Positions 17,605 through 26,505 of a stretch of DNA of 64,000 nucleotides are shown here, one piece after another; position 1 is the first letter of the stretch; every line of letters begins with the position of its first letter. A program made the translations under genes and the position numbers. This DNA is from Rhodomicrobium vannielii ATCC 17100 (GTDB lineage: Bacteria > Pseudomonadota > Alphaproteobacteria > Rhizobiales > Rhodomicrobiaceae), in NCBI RefSeq assembly GCF_000166055.1, contig NC_014664.1, forward strand, positions 3,193,501 through 3,257,500, given 5' to 3'. The notes beneath the pieces are model-generated. The model searched no databases and was not told the origin of the DNA. It was given only the letters and a program-made list of their open reading frames with translations.

Positions 17605-20600
17605 ATGGGCATCGTTCGGTTCGCGCTCCGCTTTCCCCATACCTTCTACGTTCTCGCAGTGTTGATCGTCTTTCTCGGTACAAATGCCATCATCACGACG
17701 CCGAAAGACATCTTCCCGCAGATCAACATCCCGGTTGTTTCCGTCATCTGGCAGTATACCGGTCTTAGCCCGAAGGAGATGGAAGCCCGGGTCGCGACCT
17801 ATAGCGAGTTTTCGATAAGCTCGAACGTGACGGGCATTAAGAACATCGAGTCGCAGACGCTCGAAGGCATCGTGGTCGAGCGCATTTACTTTCAGCCGAA
17901 CGTCAACATAGAGCTGGCAATCGCGCAGATCGTCTCTGCGTCGAACTCGATCCGCGCGCTGATGCCGCCCGGCATTCAGCCGCCGATCGTCGTCCAATAC
18001 AATGCTTCAAGCGTGCCGGTGCTTCAGCTCGTGCTGTCCTCCGACACGCTGAACGAGCAGCAACTCTACGATTACGCTCTTTACCGCGTTCGTCAGGCGC
18101 TGGCGCCCGTGCCCGGACTCACGCTGCCGACCCCTTACGGTGGCAAATTCCGCCAGATCATGGTGGACCTTGATCCCGCAGCTTTGCTCGCGCGCGGCCT
18201 GCGTCCGACCGATGTCGTAAACGCCGTCAATGCCCAGAACCTCACCGTTCCTGCGGGCGATGCCAAGATCGGCGACCGGCAATATATCATCAGTGTCAAT
18301 TCGCAGCCGCCGGACATAGAGGCGCTGAACAACATCCCGGTCCGGCAGGTGAACGGCGCAACCATCTATTTGCGCGACATCGGAAATGTCCGCGATGCAT
18401 GGGCCGTGCAGCAGAACATCGTTCGCGCCGAAGGCAAGCGCAGCGTGCTGCTTACAGTCATCAAGAATGGCGATGCCTCCACCCTCGACGTTGTGAATGG
18501 CGTGAAGGCGGCGCTTCCCGCGATCCGGGCAGCCGCCCCGCCGGGCATGGAAATCAGAGAATTGTTCGATCAGTCGGTCTTCGTCTCGAACTCCATCGAC
18601 GGGGTCTTGCGCGAGGCGGCCATCGCGGCTGGGCTGACGGCGCTGATGATCCTTGTTTTTCTCGGAAGCTGGCGGTCGACGCTGATCGTGCTGATCTCGA
18701 TCCCGCTGTCCATTCTGACATCCATCGCGGTGTTATCCGCGCTCGGCGAAACGATCAACACCATGACGCTCGGCGGACTGGCGCTCGCTGTCGGCATCCT
18801 CGTGGACGACTCGACCGTCACCATCGAAAACACGCATCGCGTGCTCGAAGAAGGCATGGAATACGACAAGGGGATCGAGGAAGGCGCGGCGGGCATAGCG
18901 CTGCCGACGCTTGTCTCGACGCTGGCGATCTCCTGTGTGTTCGTGTCGGTGGTCTTCCTTCAGGGCGCGCCGCGCTACCTGTTCTCGCCGCAGGGCTTCG
19001 CGGTCGTCTTCGCCATGCTTGCGTCATACGGCATCTCGCGAACGCTGGTGCCAATCGTCAATCGCATCCTTCTGCGAAAGGAATACGAGCCCGGCTACCG
19101 CGAAAGCCTTGGCGCCTTCGGGCGGTTTTCGGATTTGTTCAATCGCGGTTTTGAGAGCTTCCGCAACTTTTACGCGTGGCTGCTCGAAGGGATCATTCGG
19201 GCCCGTTTCGTGATACCCGTGATCGCGCTGGCGGCCCTGACGGGTGCGGGCTATCTCGCGACCTTTGTCGGGCGCGACTTCTTCCCGACCGTCGATGCGG
19301 GGCTGATCCAGCTTCACGTCCGCGCCCCCGCTCGCACGCGCATCGAGGATACGGAGAAGTATTTCCAGCGCATCGAAGATCGCATTCGGGATTTGATCCC
19401 GGAATCCGAGCGCGATCTCATCCTCGACAACATCGGCCTCCCCGCGCGGGCCTATAATCTTGCCTTCACCGATGGGAGCACCATCGGTGTGAACGACGGC
19501 CTCATCCAGATTTCGTTGAAGGAAGGGCACCGGCCGACCAGCGAACACATCGCCCGGCTGCGGCGCGAATTGCCGGAAGCCTTCCCCGACGTGTTGTTCT
19601 ACTTCCAGGCCGCCGACATGGTGACGCAGATCCTGAATTTCGGCGTGGCGACGCAGATCGATTTGCAAATCCAGGGCCGCGATCCGCAAAACGTCGAGCT
19701 TATCAAGGAAGCGCTCAAGCGGATGTCGAGCATCCCCGGCGTCGTGGATTCGCACATTCATCAGGAACTCGACGCGCCCAACCTTTACTTCGACATCGAC
19801 AGGAGCCGCGCACAGGGCCTGACGCTTCAGGCCTCGCAGATCGTCAGCGACATGACCATCAGCCTCAGCTCATCGCAGCAGGTCTCCCCGAACTTCTGGA
19901 CCGACCCGGCCCAGCAGAACCCTTATTATCTTGCGGTGCAGACGCCGGAGCGCCTCGTCTCCACCGTGAACGATTTGCAGAACACGTCGATCGCCGCTGC
20001 CGGAGGGAGCGCGCAATCCCCGATACCGAACACGCTCGGCAATGTGGCGACGATGTCCCGGCGCTATATCCCATCGGTCATCAACCACAACAACGTGAAC
20101 CCGGTGTTCGACGTCTATGCGAGTGTCGCGAGCCGCGATCTCGGCAGCGTCTCGTCCGAGATCAACAAGATCATCGATGACATCAAACCGCAGCTGAAGC
20201 CTGGCAACACGATCTCGTTGCAGGGGCAGGCGGCGAGCATGGATTCGGCGTTCAGCCGCTTCACCATCGGGCTCATCTTTGCGGCGGTGTTCGTTTACCT
20301 GCTCATGGTGGTGAATTTTCAGGACTTCCTCGATCCCCTTGCCGTCATCCTCGGCCTTCCGGGCGTGGCTTGCGGGATCGTGCTGATGCTGTTCGTGACG
20401 GGAACCACGCTCAGCGTTCCCTCGCTGATGGGCGCGATCATGGCGATTGGCGTCGCGTCGGCGAATTCGATCCTGCTCGTGACCTTTGCGCGCGAGCGTC
20501 TTCTGGAAGGCATGCACCCGATGGAGGCGGCGGTGGCCGCAGGCCGCACGCGCCTTCGGCCGGTGCTGATGACGGCGAGCGCCATGATCGTCGGCATGCT

Positions 20601-20820
20601 GCCGATGGCCATCGGCGGGCCGGGCGAGGAGCAGAACGCCGTTCTGGCGCGGGCCGTCATCGGCGGTCTTCTCGTGGGGACGGTTACAACGCTTCTCGTC
20701 GTCCCCTACATCTACACCACCATCCACGCCTTGAAGGAGCGCGTTCAAGGCCCGCAGCACGGCGGCAAAAGCCTTCGCCGCGACGACACTGCGGTGGCAC
20801 AGCATGGAGGCAACGGATGA
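17605..20820 (+). CDS. RND efflux transporter permease, atypical proton relay
   Basis: 1071 aa from ATG 17605, with GGAGG 12 bases upstream. It begins MGIVRFALRFPHTFYVLAVL and follows the RND plan of 12 membrane segments with two large periplasmic loops. TM4 keeps the acidic pair Asp401-Asp402 (GILVDDSTVTIENTHRVL), but the TM10 lysine of the AcrB relay is replaced (GVASANSILLVTFARE). This variant is recognisable as a distinct branch of HAE/HME-like pumps in Proteobacteria. Substrate unknown; divergence from AcrB argues against assuming drug export. The gene overlaps the following adaptor gene by four bases (ATGA), so the order is pump then adaptor, the reverse of the window's other RND pair. 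Confidence 0.92.
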   Translation: MGIVRFALRFPHTFYVLAVLIVFLGTNAIITTPKDIFPQINIPVVSVIWQYTGLSPKEMEARVATYSEFSISSNVTGIKNIESQTLEGIVVERIYFQPNVNIELAIAQIVSASNSIRALMPPGIQPPIVVQYNASSVPVLQLVLSSDTLNEQQLYDYALYRVRQALAPVPGLTLPTPYGGKFRQIMVDLDPAALLARGLRPTDVVNAVNAQNLTVPAGDAKIGDRQYIISVNSQPPDIEALNNIPVRQVNGATIYLRDIGNVRDAWAVQQNIVRAEGKRSVLLTVIKNGDASTLDVVNGVKAALPAIRAAAPPGMEIRELFDQSVFVSNSIDGVLREAAIAAGLTALMILVFLGSWRSTLIVLISIPLSILTSIAVLSALGETINTMTLGGLALAVGILVDDSTVTIENTHRVLEEGMEYDKGIEEGAAGIALPTLVSTLAISCVFVSVVFLQGAPRYLFSPQGFAVVFAMLASYGISRTLVPIVNRILLRKEYEPGYRESLGAFGRFSDLFNRGFESFRNFYAWLLEGIIRARFVIPVIALAALTGAGYLATFVGRDFFPTVDAGLIQLHVRAPARTRIEDTEKYFQRIEDRIRDLIPESERDLILDNIGLPARAYNLAFTDGSTIGVNDGLIQISLKEGHRPTSEHIARLRRELPEAFPDVLFYFQAADMVTQILNFGVATQIDLQIQGRDPQNVELIKEALKRMSSIPGVVDSHIHQELDAPNLYFDIDRSRAQGLTLQASQIVSDMTISLSSSQQVSPNFWTDPAQQNPYYLAVQTPERLVSTVNDLQNTSIAAAGGSAQSPIPNTLGNVATMSRRYIPSVINHNNVNPVFDVYASVASRDLGSVSSEINKIIDDIKPQLKPGNTISLQGQAASMDSAFSRFTIGLIFAAVFVYLLMVVNFQDFLDPLAVILGLPGVACGIVLMLFVTGTTLSVPSLMGAIMAIGVASANSILLVTFARERLLEGMHPMEAAVAAGRTRLRPVLMTASAMIVGMLPMAIGGPGEEQNAVLARAVIGGLLVGTVTTLLVVPYIYTTIHALKERVQGPQHGGKSLRRDDTAVAQHGGNG

Positions 20821-22364
20821 ACGAATACCGGAGCGACGAATTCGGCACGGTGGCCCGCGATAACGCGCGGAATGACCAGAGCCGCGATGCGGGCAGCCCC
20901 GACGGCTCCTACGCCGAGACGTTCGAAGCCGAACAAATGGACCGAGGCGCCCCTAAAACGCATTGGGGACGCCGGGTCGCTCTTGCTATTGCCTGTCTTA
21001 TCGTGGTTGGCGGGCTCGGCGTTATTGTAAACGCCGGGTTTGATCGTCACGCGGCGAGCGAAGCTACCGCCCGGCAGGAACTCGTCGGACGCCAAAATCG
21101 AGTGCCCGCGCTTCGCATCGAAAAAGTGAAGGCGGTCGAGACACCGAAGGAGGTGCGCCTCCCCGCGACCACGCAGGCCTTCGAATCCGCGACGCTTTTC
21201 GCGCGCCAGAGCGGCTATATCGACAAGCGCTTCGTGGATATCGGCTCACGGGTCAAGTCGGGCGAGTTGCTTGCCCTGATTTCCGCGCCCGAGGTCGATG
21301 ACCAGCTCAATCAGGCGCGCGCGCAGCTAAAGCAGATGGTGGCCACGCTCGAACAAGTCACCGCGCAACGCGACCTCGCCAGCGTTACCAATCAGCGTAA
21401 TGCGCCGCTCGTGCGCGAAGGCTGGCAGACAAAGCAGAGCGGCGACCAGACGCGCCTGAACCTTGCTGCGCAGAATGCGGCCGTGAACGTCGCCAACGCA
21501 AACATCGAAGCCCAGAAGGCGCAGATATCGCGGCTCGAACGCATGCAATCCTACGAGCGCGTGACCGCTCCATTCGACGGCGTGATAACCCAGCGCAGCA
21601 TCGATACCGGGAGCCTTGTCACCGCCGACACCTCTTCCGGCTCGCCGCTTTTCTCCATCGTGCGCGATAACGTTCTGCGCGTGCAGGTGCATGTCCCGCA
21701 GGACGTTGCCTTGCAATTGAAGCCGGGAATGGAGGCGACGCTCGACGTGCCCGAATTGCCGGGCCAGAGGTTCGCGGGCGAAGTGGCGCGCACCGCGATC
21801 GCCCTCGACGCAAACAGTCGCACGCTGCTGGTCGAGGCGGACATCAAGAACGCGGACTACAAGCTCTCGCCCGGGCTTTATGGAACGGTGCGCTTCAATG
21901 TGCCGAGACCCGTGCCCATCATGATGATCCCGTCTTCGGCGCTCATCTTCGATCAGCACGGGATGCGGGTGGCTACCAACGCGGATGGAGTTGCGCGCCT
22001 CCATCAGGTTACTCTCGGCGACGATGAAGGCGCGCAGGTGCAAATCATTGGCGGTCTTGAACCGGGGCAGGATCTGATCGTGAACCCGCCCGCCGGTATC
22101 GAGAACGGCGCGAAGGTGGCGGTTGCCGCCCCGGCTCATCCTGTGCAGGAAGCGGCGGCGTCTCCCGCTTCGCTGCCGGCGTCGGGCAGTGATGCAACAG
22201 GTGTGGGTATGGTGTCCCCACCCGCGCCGAAGGGGATGGAGGCTGACAAAGTCAGCGCCGAAAATGCCATGAGGGCGGAAGTCGAGCCAGAGGCGAAGCC
22301 AGGGGCGGCGAGCGGTTCGCGGACTTCGCGGCGAGGCGACAACAAGGCTCACCCATCGCGCTGA
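20817..22364 (+). CDS. RND efflux periplasmic adaptor with cytoplasmic N-terminal tail
   Basis: 515 aa. ATG 20817 overlaps the pump stop. Instead of a signal peptide it has a polar N-terminal tail of about 45 residues (including many Asp/Glu/Arg) followed by a single membrane anchor ([20 protein letters not shown]) around residues 53-72. The HlyD-type core follows: first lipoyl half ([20 protein letters not shown]), long hairpin (about residues 170-245), second lipoyl half ([20 protein letters not shown]) and barrel domains. The last 75 residues are low-complexity Ala/Pro/Glu. It should link the upstream RND pump to an outer-membrane channel not present here. The anchored topology differs from the adaptor encoded near 2.7 kb. 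Confidence 0.9.
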   Translation: MNEYRSDEFGTVARDNARNDQSRDAGSPDGSYAETFEAEQMDRGAPKTHWGRRVALAIACLIVVGGLGVIVNAGFDRHAASEATARQELVGRQNRVPALRIEKVKAVETPKEVRLPATTQAFESATLFARQSGYIDKRFVDIGSRVKSGELLALISAPEVDDQLNQARAQLKQMVATLEQVTAQRDLASVTNQRNAPLVREGWQTKQSGDQTRLNLAAQNAAVNVANANIEAQKAQISRLERMQSYERVTAPFDGVITQRSIDTGSLVTADTSSGSPLFSIVRDNVLRVQVHVPQDVALQLKPGMEATLDVPELPGQRFAGEVARTAIALDANSRTLLVEADIKNADYKLSPGLYGTVRFNVPRPVPIMMIPSSALIFDQHGMRVATNADGVARLHQVTLGDDEGAQVQIIGGLEPGQDLIVNPPAGIENGAKVAVAAPAHPVQEAAASPASLPASGSDATGVGMVSPPAPKGMEADKVSAENAMRAEVEPEAKPGAASGSRTSRRGDNKAHPSR

Positions 22365-22390
22365 GAGCAGATTATATGGGAGTGGCAAAT

Positions 22391-23413
22391 ATGCAGATTG
22401 GCGTGATCGGCCTGGGACGGATGGGCGGCAATATCGCTCGCCGTTTGATGAAAGCGGGACACCATTGCGTTGTGTTCGACACCAACCCGGACGCTCGGGA
22501 AGCGCTGGCGAAGGACGGCGCTACCGCTGTCAGCTCGCTCGGCGCGATGGTGGACGCGCTGACCGGGAAGCCGCGCGCCATTTGGGTTATGTTGCCCGCG
22601 GGCCGGATCACGGAAGAGACGGTCGCACATCTTGGCGAGTTGCTGAAGCCTGACGACATCATCATCGACGGCGGCAATTCCTATTACAAAGATGACATTC
22701 GCCGCGCTAAGGAGCTGTCGGAAAAGCACATCCGCTACGTCGACTGCGGTACGTCGGGCGGGATCTGGGGTATCGACCGCGGCTATTGCATGATGATCGG
22801 CGGCCCGAAGGACGCCGTCGATCACCTCGATCCGATCTTCTCGGCGCTTGCGCCTGGAACGGGCGATATACCTCAGACGCCGGGCCGCGACGAAGGCGAT
22901 TCTCGGGCCGAGCGCGGCTACATTCACGCCGGACCCTCCGGCGCAGGCCACTTCGTGAAGATGATCCATAACGGCATCGAGTACGGGTTGATGCAAGCCT
23001 ATGCGGAGGGCTTCGACATCCTGCGCAACAAGAACTCGGCGGACTTGCCGCCGGAGGAACGCTTCGACCTGAACCTGCCGGACATCGCCGAGGTTTGGCG
23101 GCGCGGAAGCGTCATCTCGTCCTGGCTGCTCGACCTTGGCGCGGCGGCGCTGACTAAAGATCCGCAACTTCAGCAGTTCTCTGGCTTCGTTCAGGACTCG
23201 GGAGAGGGTCGTTGGACCATCGAGGCCGCGATCGAGGAAGCGGTGCCGGTGGAAGTGCTCGCCTCGGCACTGTTCGCCCGATTCCACTCCCGGCAGGAGC
23301 ACACCTTTGCCGAAAAGGTTCTCTCCGCCATGCGTTTCGGCTTTGGGGGGCACACCGAGGGCAGCGGGCCGGTCGGCCTTTCGCGAACCGAGTCTGCGAA
23401 GGGGGAAGAGTAG
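22391..23413 (+). CDS. gnd: 6-phosphogluconate dehydrogenase, decarboxylating (short GndA/YqeC-like form)
   Basis: 340 aa from ATG 22391 ([19 protein letters not shown]), preceded by GGGAGTGG at good spacing; ATG 22376 is an in-frame alternative. The N-terminal Rossmann domain has GLGRMG, followed by [10 protein letters not shown], the family signature [15 protein letters not shown] and the catalytic [19 protein letters not shown] with Lys and His-Asn. The length matches the short, often NAD-preferring class rather than the 470-aa E. coli Gnd. It oxidises and decarboxylates 6-phosphogluconate to ribulose 5-phosphate. It starts 26 bp after the RND adaptor gene on the same strand, so it may be co-transcribed with an efflux system, which is an odd pairing. 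No zwf or pgl is nearby. Confidence 0.92.
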   Translation: MQIGVIGLGRMGGNIARRLMKAGHHCVVFDTNPDAREALAKDGATAVSSLGAMVDALTGKPRAIWVMLPAGRITEETVAHLGELLKPDDIIIDGGNSYYKDDIRRAKELSEKHIRYVDCGTSGGIWGIDRGYCMMIGGPKDAVDHLDPIFSALAPGTGDIPQTPGRDEGDSRAERGYIHAGPSGAGHFVKMIHNGIEYGLMQAYAEGFDILRNKNSADLPPEERFDLNLPDIAEVWRRGSVISSWLLDLGAAALTKDPQLQQFSGFVQDSGEGRWTIEAAIEEAVPVEVLASALFARFHSRQEHTFAEKVLSAMRFGFGGHTEGSGPVGLSRTESAKGEE

Positions 23414-23664
23414 CGTAGTGAGTCATGAGGAGCGAAGAGCCGCCAGTTTGCGCTCGCATGTCAAATTCAAAAGATCTGCGAAATCAGAGCTTTGCCGGTG
23501 AACCTTGTGTTTCCGACATTTGCTCGCGAGCATGTGTAATGGATGCATGTCGGAATCGGACCAATAGGAGCCGGTGCACCGGTTATTCGTTTTTTTAGGA
23601 ACAATGCAGGAGCGGCGCCGCTCGGTGCCGCTATCGGCAAGCCCACAACGGCGACGAGGATAAT
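23414..23664. other. Intergenic region with inverted repeats
   Basis: TTCCGACAT (23511-23519) is repeated inverted as ATGTCGGAA (23547-23555), enclosing the 10-bp palindrome GCTCGCGAGC (23522-23531). A further 12-bp palindrome CCGGTGCACCGG lies at 23571-23582, followed by a run of seven T near 23589. The latter could be a weak terminator for the upstream operon; the former may be a regulator site for the small downstream ORF. No gene is seen. Confidence 0.5.
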
Positions 23665-23877
23665 GTGAGAAAGCGAAGTTTGAAGCATTTTTTGACGAAG
23701 CCTCAAGGCAGGCTCGAAAATACGAATACGAACATGACATTTTCGATGCCGCGCGTGACTGCCGCGCGCTTGAGGGATGCAGCGGCGGCTAGGGGTACGG
23801 ACATGCAGGGGGTCATCGAACTGGCTGTCGATGAATGGCTCGCACGTCAGGCGCAAATCTCAGAGGCATCGGGATAG
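23665..23877 (+). CDS. Small putative ribbon-helix-helix-like protein
   Basis: 70 codons from GTG 23665, with GAGG at suitable spacing; an internal ATG at 23734 would give 47 aa. The C-terminal part, FSMPRVTAARLRDAAAARG followed by TDMQGVIELAVDEWLARQ, has the strand-helix-turn-helix pattern of CopG/Arc-type regulators (basic-hydrophobic strand, then two amphipathic helices). No toxin gene follows, so it is not obviously an antitoxin. It is preceded by the inverted repeats at 23511-23582. Assignment rests on pattern only; it could also be a spurious ORF. The following 190 bp up to galE hold nothing recognisable. Confidence 0.4.
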   Translation: MRKRSLKHFLTKPQGRLENTNTNMTFSMPRVTAARLRDAAAARGTDMQGVIELAVDEWLARQAQISEASG

Positions 23878-24065
23878 CAACACACGTTAGGCACCCGGTC
23901 GCCGACGGAAGCAAAGGAACGCCCGTCCCTCTTTGTGGTGGCGCACGTTTTCTTTGGGGCCTTGCTCCCTCCTTCGGGCCAAAATCAGGCGACAGGCCAG
24001 CTCAAAAACGCCGGAATACGCAGTAAAAAATCCAGCGTTTTTCTATGACAAGACAAGACGACGAA

Positions 24066-25046
24066 TTACCATTTTAATCCTTTCTTCCGTTCCCACCGCC
24101 ACGCATCCTCAACGATTACGTCAAGGTGCGGCTTCGTCGCTACCCAACTCAACGCATCAACCGCCGCGCTCGCGTCTGCAACCAGCACAGGCGGATCTCC
24201 CGCGCGCCGCTCCGCGTCCCACACGGTAATGGGCCTTCCCGTGACCCGCTGCGCAGCCTCGATAACCTCTGCAACGCTGTAGCCTCGTGAGTTTCCCAAA
24301 TTGAAAAACCCCCCTTTATGGCCTTTCCGCAGCGCACGCACCGCCAGGAGATGTGCCTCGCAGAGATCGTCGACGTGCACGTAATCGCGGACGCATGTTC
24401 CGTCAGGAGTGGGGTAATCGCGGCCGAAGACCGTAATCGCATCGCGGCGTCCGGATGCTGCCTGGAGCACCAGGGGGATCAAATGCGTTTCCGGATAATG
24501 TCGCTCACCGATCCGCGCCATGGGGTCTGCACCTGCGGCGTTGAAATAGCGGAGCGAGAAAAAGTTGAGGCCGTAGGCGCGGTTGAAGTCCTCTAGCGCC
24601 TCTTCCACCATGCGCTTTGTTCTGCCATAGGGATTTATTGGGGCACATGCGTGCGCTTCAGTAATGGGCTCGGAACCGGTGTTTCCATAAACTGCGGCCG
24701 TGGAGGAAAACACGAACTGCTTGATGTCATGCTCCACCATCAGGTCGAGCAATTGAAGAGTGTTCGAGACATTGTTGAGGTAATATTTTGCCGGCGCGGT
24801 CACCGACTCCCCAACTTGGATGAAAGATGCGAAATGCATCACCGTGTCGATGTCGTGCGTTCTGAAAATATCGCTCAGCAACGCCCGGGAGCCGAAATCG
24901 CCAAAAATGAACTCTCCGCCGACTACGGCGTCTCGAAACCCCGTGGAGAGGTTGTCCAGTACGATAACGGACTCGCCCTCTTCGCACAGGCGCTTCACCA
25001 TGTGCGATCCAATAAAGCCGGCCCCGCCGATAACGAGTATTGTCAT
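24066..25046 (-). CDS. galE: UDP-glucose 4-epimerase
   Basis: 326 aa. Extended SDR enzyme: N-terminal GGAGFIGSHMVKRL nucleotide-binding loop, FSSTAAVYG with the catalytic Ser/Thr, and the NPYGRTK motif with catalytic Tyr and Lys. SLRYFNAAGADP and GTCVRDYVHVDDL are characteristic of GalE rather than of other sugar epimerases. It interconverts UDP-glucose and UDP-galactose, supplying galactosyl units for lipopolysaccharide or exopolysaccharide. It stands alone here, with no glycosyltransferases nearby. The upstream stretch (25050-25130) is AT-rich and may contain the promoter. Length is normal. Confidence 0.94.
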   Translation of the reverse strand: MTILVIGGAGFIGSHMVKRLCEEGESVIVLDNLSTGFRDAVVGGEFIFGDFGSRALLSDIFRTHDIDTVMHFASFIQVGESVTAPAKYYLNNVSNTLQLLDLMVEHDIKQFVFSSTAAVYGNTGSEPITEAHACAPINPYGRTKRMVEEALEDFNRAYGLNFFSLRYFNAAGADPMARIGERHYPETHLIPLVLQAASGRRDAITVFGRDYPTPDGTCVRDYVHVDDLCEAHLLAVRALRKGHKGGFFNLGNSRGYSVAEVIEAAQRVTGRPITVWDAERRAGDPPVLVADASAAVDALSWVATKPHLDVIVEDAWRWERKKGLKW

Positions 25047-25206
25047 AATATTTTACACCGAAAATAACTTTCGCGTGAAGCTATAAACTGAAGCGTAAGG
25101 GGAATGCAACAGGGCGAAATAAAGTGCCGTTGCTCACAAAAACACACCCTATACAAGCGGAAGCCGTAACCTTCCGGTGGCGTTCAATTACGCCGAGCTT
25201 GCCCGA

Positions 25207-25545
25207 TCACTCGCCCGCCGACAGTTTCCGACGCACGCCCCAACCCGCAAGCACGTCTTCAATCTCTGCTGCGACAAAATGTCTAGCTGCCGCCTGGTCA
25301 TACCCATCATCCAGCAGCGCATCATAATCCGTAAAATTATGGCGCACGAACGCGACCATCGACAGCCAGGCAGCCGTTTCCGGCGACGCCTTCGAAAGCC
25401 CTGCGCTGTCCATCGCGTGATCGATTATTGCATTGAATTCAAAGGGAGAAATTTTTGGAGCGAGCCGCCTCAGCGCGTCTTCGGTTTCTCTTCGCGACGG
25501 CATGCGAGCCTCGTCCGTTGGCGAACGTTTCGGCCCTTTTCCCAT
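25207..25545 (-). CDS. DUF2293 domain protein
   Basis: 112 aa, small and soluble. The conserved stretch AAWLSMVAFVRHNFTDYD followed by LLDDGYDQAAARHFVAAEI and a terminal GWGVRRKL is the DUF2293 signature known from Rhizobiales. Function is unknown; no catalytic or DNA-binding motif is obvious. The basic N-terminus (MGKGPKRSPTDEARMPSRRE) might contact nucleic acid, but that is guesswork. It diverges from the HNH endonuclease gene with a 123-bp shared upstream region. Confidence 0.8.
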   Translation of the reverse strand: MGKGPKRSPTDEARMPSRRETEDALRRLAPKISPFEFNAIIDHAMDSAGLSKASPETAAWLSMVAFVRHNFTDYDALLDDGYDQAAARHFVAAEIEDVLAGWGVRRKLSAGE

Positions 25546-25668
25546 GAAACGCCCAAAAGTGCACGTGCACCCTTCACAGAATTGACACGCGCATGTAGTA
25601 TCCGCGTAAGTGTATTGAGCGACGTCGTGCGAGCGTGGCCCCGACTTAACGGCAATCGTTGAGGTAAG

Positions 25669-26250
25669 GTGAACGTGACAGCTTTCGCAGCGACCTCTTT
25701 AAGGTCTCCGCCGGACAGCTTTCCGGCTCTCGTGCTCAACGCGGATTTCCAACCGCTGAGCTACTATCCTCTGTCCCTCTGGAATTGGCAAGAGACGATC
25801 AAGGCCGTTTTCCTCGATCGCGTCAACATCGTTTCCTTCTACGACAAGGTTGTCCGCAGCCCGAATGCGGAAATCAGGCTACCCAGCGTCGTTTCGCTGA
25901 AAACGTTCGTGAAGCCAGCACTCTATCCGGCATTTACGCGCTTTAATGTCTTCCTGCGCGACAAGTTTCAATGCCAATATTGCGGCTCTCCCCACGATCT
26001 CACATTCGACCACGTCATCCCGCGTTCGCGGGGCGGCCAGACGCGCTGGGACAACGTCACCGCCGCCTGCGCGCCATGTAACCTGAAAAAGGGCGGCAAG
26101 ATGCCCGCCAAGGCGAAAATGTTCCCCGCGCTGAAGCCGTATCGGCCCACGGTGCACGAACTTCATCGCAACGGGCGCTTCTTTCCGCCGAACTATCTGC
26201 ATCAAAGCTGGCTCGACTACCTGTATTGGGACGTCGAACTGGAACCGTAA
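25669..26250 (+). CDS. HNH endonuclease family protein
   Basis: 193 aa from GTG 25669, with GAGG upstream. The N-terminal half (ALVLNADFQPLSYYPLSLWNWQETIKAV) is the conserved helper region of the alphaproteobacterial HNH group. The nuclease core is CQYCG, then DHVIPRSRGG with the HNH His, Asn in WDNV, and CAPCN, giving a treble-clef with four zinc-binding cysteines. This family is nearly universal in Rhizobiales and chromosomally stable, unlike mobile-intron HNH enzymes, so a housekeeping DNA or RNA processing role is likely; the substrate is unknown. A rho-independent terminator follows 25 bp after the stop. Confidence 0.9.
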   Translation: MNVTAFAATSLRSPPDSFPALVLNADFQPLSYYPLSLWNWQETIKAVFLDRVNIVSFYDKVVRSPNAEIRLPSVVSLKTFVKPALYPAFTRFNVFLRDKFQCQYCGSPHDLTFDHVIPRSRGGQTRWDNVTAACAPCNLKKGGKMPAKAKMFPALKPYRPTVHELHRNGRFFPPNYLHQSWLDYLYWDVELEP

Positions 26251-26274
26251 GCGCCTCGCCACGAAGCGCCTCTC

Positions 26275-26297
26275 AGGCCGCCGAAAGGCGGCCTTTT
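26275..26297 (+). terminator. Rho-independent terminator after HNH gene
   Basis: AGGCCGCC pairs perfectly with GGCGGCCT around a GAAA tetraloop, followed by TTT. Classical shape, 24 bp past the stop codon at 26250. Confidence 0.85.
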
Positions 26298-26505
26298 CGT
26301 GTCCACTCGACGCGCGGCGCGTCAATCCACAGCAAACCGTACCTTAACCGGCAGATACGGCGTGAAGACAGCCCGCGCTCAGCGCTCCGGTCCGCCTGCT
26401 CCGCGCCTGACCGTCTGCCATAAGTATTTCCGATTCGCTAACTCAGGTTTCGCGCCAGTTCCGCCCTCTATCGTGCCCCAACATTTCAGTTGAAGGAGCA
26501 TTCGA

